A DNA stretch of 7,426 nt, from contig JAFWXB010000273.1 of assembly GCA_017523185.1 (NCBI GenBank), forward strand, positions 1 to 7,426, in the 5' to 3' direction. Made by a program: the position numbers and the translations under genes. Source of the stretch: Lachnospiraceae bacterium (GTDB lineage Bacteria; Bacillota_A; Clostridia; Lachnospirales; Lachnospiraceae). Below are positions 6,517 through 7,426 of this stretch, piece after piece; positions within the stretch are counted from its first letter, which is position 1, and each line of letters begins with the position of its first letter. The notes beneath the pieces were generated by a model. The model saw only the letters and a program-made list of their open reading frames with translations. It was not told the DNA's origin and made no database searches.

Positions 6517-6954
6517 TTATTCTTTCATATACTTCTCAATAAACTTATCTACTATTGGAATCGTTCCATTCTGTTTCTTCCATGCCTTTACACTCAGCCA
6601 CAAGAACATTCCCATTCTAATAAAATTTAGTATAACTAATACCATCGCCACAACTTGATATGCACCACTTAAATACAGATAAAATCCATCAAAAAACGTA
6701 TCGGTTTCCATTCCAAAATACAGTATCTTTGGTATTATTCCAATCACAGTCGATAAAAGAGTAAAACCAAGCATCAGTACAACTGCCTTTCCTACACACT
6801 TCTTCAGCCATTCTTGCTTTTCCACAAACACAATATATCCACCTACTATCAAAAGTCCGAAATATCCAAACAATGCTACGGAAACAAATAAAATAGCTCC
6901 TAACATTTCAATTGAAATTCCAAGTTTTGTTTTTTCTATTTTCTTTTCCCTCAC
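6517..6954 (-). CDS. Small integral membrane protein with three predicted helices
   Basis: I do not recognise this 145-residue protein with confidence. A basic N-terminus (REKKIEKTK) is followed by hydrophobic segments at about 18-44, 54-79 and 96-122. Short charged loops (EKQEWLKK at 45-52 and ETDTFF at 83-88) and a basic amphipathic tail (VKAWKKQNG, then IPIVDKFIEKYMKE) complete it. The three-helix plan with a C-terminal IPIVDK-type tail recalls Tic20/DUF4870-like proteins, but this is only a resemblance. The chosen start is a GTG at 6954; AGAAG about 6 bases upstream is a weak ribosome site, and a stop lies six codons upstream. The first internal ATG is codon 17 (6904-6906), which would remove the basic N-terminus. 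No clear promoter or terminator was found; a weak hairpin lies at 6472-6491. No function can be assigned. Confidence 0.7.
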   Translation of the reverse strand: MREKKIEKTKLGISIEMLGAILFVSVALFGYFGLLIVGGYIVFVEKQEWLKKCVGKAVVLMLGFTLLSTVIGIIPKILYFGMETDTFFDGFYLYLSGAYQVVAMVLVILNFIRMGMFLWLSVKAWKKQNGTIPIVDKFIEKYMKE

Positions 6955-7003
6955 TATTTTCTTCTTATTTTACATTTTTAATTATGCTATAACCGTAGAT
7001 AAA

Positions 7004-7064
7004 GCGTTCATGCACAAGTAAAGCAAGCATTCGCAATTCGCTTTTGCTACTTGTGCATGAACGC
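7004..7064. repeat. Large intergenic inverted repeat (17-bp perfect arms)
   Basis: GCGTTCATGCACAAGTA (7004-7020) is the exact reverse complement of 7048-7064. The 27 bases between them contain further pairing (GCAA 7023-7026 with TTGC 7044-7047) and a near-tandem ATTCGC. It lies between the topoisomerase tail and the membrane protein gene. Neither side carries a T run, so it is not a standard terminator. Its size and unusually regular arms suggest a dispersed REP-like palindrome or a tiny non-autonomous element, but one copy in this window cannot show that. Confidence 0.75.
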
Positions 7065-7107
7065 CAAGTATTTCATTATTTATGTAACTGTTCCGTATTT
7101 TCATCTT

Positions 7108-7131
7108 AAAAATCTGCCACTCGCAGTTTTT
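7108..7131 (-). terminator. Weak possible terminator after the topoisomerase gene
   Basis: On the minus strand, CTGC (7126-7123) pairs with GCAG (7117-7114) around GAGTG. Runs of A (7131-7127) and T (7112-7108) flank the stem with one unpaired base. The stem is short. It lies about 45 bases after the stop codon at 7177 and could act in either direction. Confidence 0.4.
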
Positions 7132-7176
7132 CCGTATACTTAATAAGTTACAATGCAACAATTCTTACCCTATACT

Positions 7177-7426
7177 TTATTGCTTCTTTTTCTTAGCAGA
7201 TTTCTTCGGATAGGATTTTTCATACACGAACTGATAACCGGTAATTGTCTTGCCATTCTTTTCATACGAGTATTCTTCAATCCCTGTCGGCTTTAAAAAC
7301 ATATCATACATTCTGTTATTCTTTCCTATCAGACCTTTCAGTAAAATTTGTTTCCCTGCTAAAAGTTCTTTTATCTGCGTGTCTGTAAATGGTGTTTTAA
7401 AATATCTGGATACGTTCATGCCACAT
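7177..7426 (-). CDS. C-terminal end of a type IA DNA topoisomerase (topoisomerase III-like), partial
   Basis: About 82 codons are visible, and the frame stays open to the right edge, so the protein very probably begins outside the window; the ATG at 7419 need not be a real start. The visible part reads CGMNVSRYFKTPFTDTQIK..., then LLAGKQILLKGLIGKNN, YDMFLKPTGIEEYSY and GYQFVYEKSYPKK, ending in a lysine-rich tail. This matches the C-terminal repeat that follows the catalytic domain in topoisomerase III-like enzymes of Firmicutes and of their plasmids and integrative elements (a 'K-x-L-T...Q-I-K-x-L-L...GK...L-K-G' block). The repeat is accessory and probably helps hold DNA; the toprim and active-site tyrosine regions are not in view. 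Only one cysteine is visible, so any zinc motif would have to lie upstream. The family call rests on pattern recall of a short tail. Confidence 0.65.
   Translation of the reverse strand, partial: CGMNVSRYFKTPFTDTQIKELLAGKQILLKGLIGKNNRMYDMFLKPTGIEEYSYEKNGKTITGYQFVYEKSYPKKSAKKKKQ

Noticed and set aside
1..7426. CRISPR array, tRNA or rRNA gene, insertion sequence with terminal repeats
   Set aside because: I saw no regularly spaced direct repeats, no cloverleaf or conserved rRNA sequence, and no transposase with paired ends and target duplications. The Rpn protein belongs to a nuclease family despite frequent 'transposase' labels.

Overview
The window looks like chromosome from a low-GC, motile Firmicute, most likely a gut-type member of the Lachnospiraceae (inference). 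The reasons are the strong AT bias, AGGAGG-type ribosome binding sites, two flagellar-type chemoreceptors, an Rpn/PD-(D/E)XK protein of the kind common in that family, and rho-independent terminators between genes. I cannot name the species from sequence alone.

Layout: the left two thirds read on the plus strand. A 576-residue methyl-accepting chemotaxis protein (152-1882) has its own promoter and a strong terminator. A 660-base gap follows, holding that terminator, a perfect 14-bp palindrome and promoter-like sequences. Next comes a 667-residue chemoreceptor (2543-4546) with a dCache sensor carrying most of the amino-acid-binding signature and apparently two HAMP domains. A broken 5' remnant of tmcAL (4670-4952) ends this block: it has one frameshift, keeps about a quarter of the gene, and its reading frame ends inside a terminator hairpin.

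The right third reads on the minus strand and converges on the left block near 4990-5015. In order of transcription it holds the last 80-odd codons of a type IA DNA topoisomerase that enters from beyond the right edge (7177 to edge), a gap with a perfect 17-bp inverted repeat (7004-7064), a small three-helix membrane protein (6517-6954), an Rpn-family nuclease (5553-6314) with a clear promoter but an in-frame stop just before its ATG, and a small stand-alone PAS protein (5015-5461).

How the genes work together: the two receptors would both signal through CheW/CheA but have unrelated sensor domains, so they should widen the ligand range rather than duplicate it. Each appears to be its own transcription unit. 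The right-hand genes do not form an evident pathway. A topoisomerase tail, an Rpn protein, a decayed housekeeping gene and a large palindrome together suggest a rearranged chromosomal segment, perhaps at the edge of a mobile element (inference). I found no CRISPR array, tRNA, rRNA, insertion sequence ends or recognisable riboswitch, and no convincing new multi-gene system.
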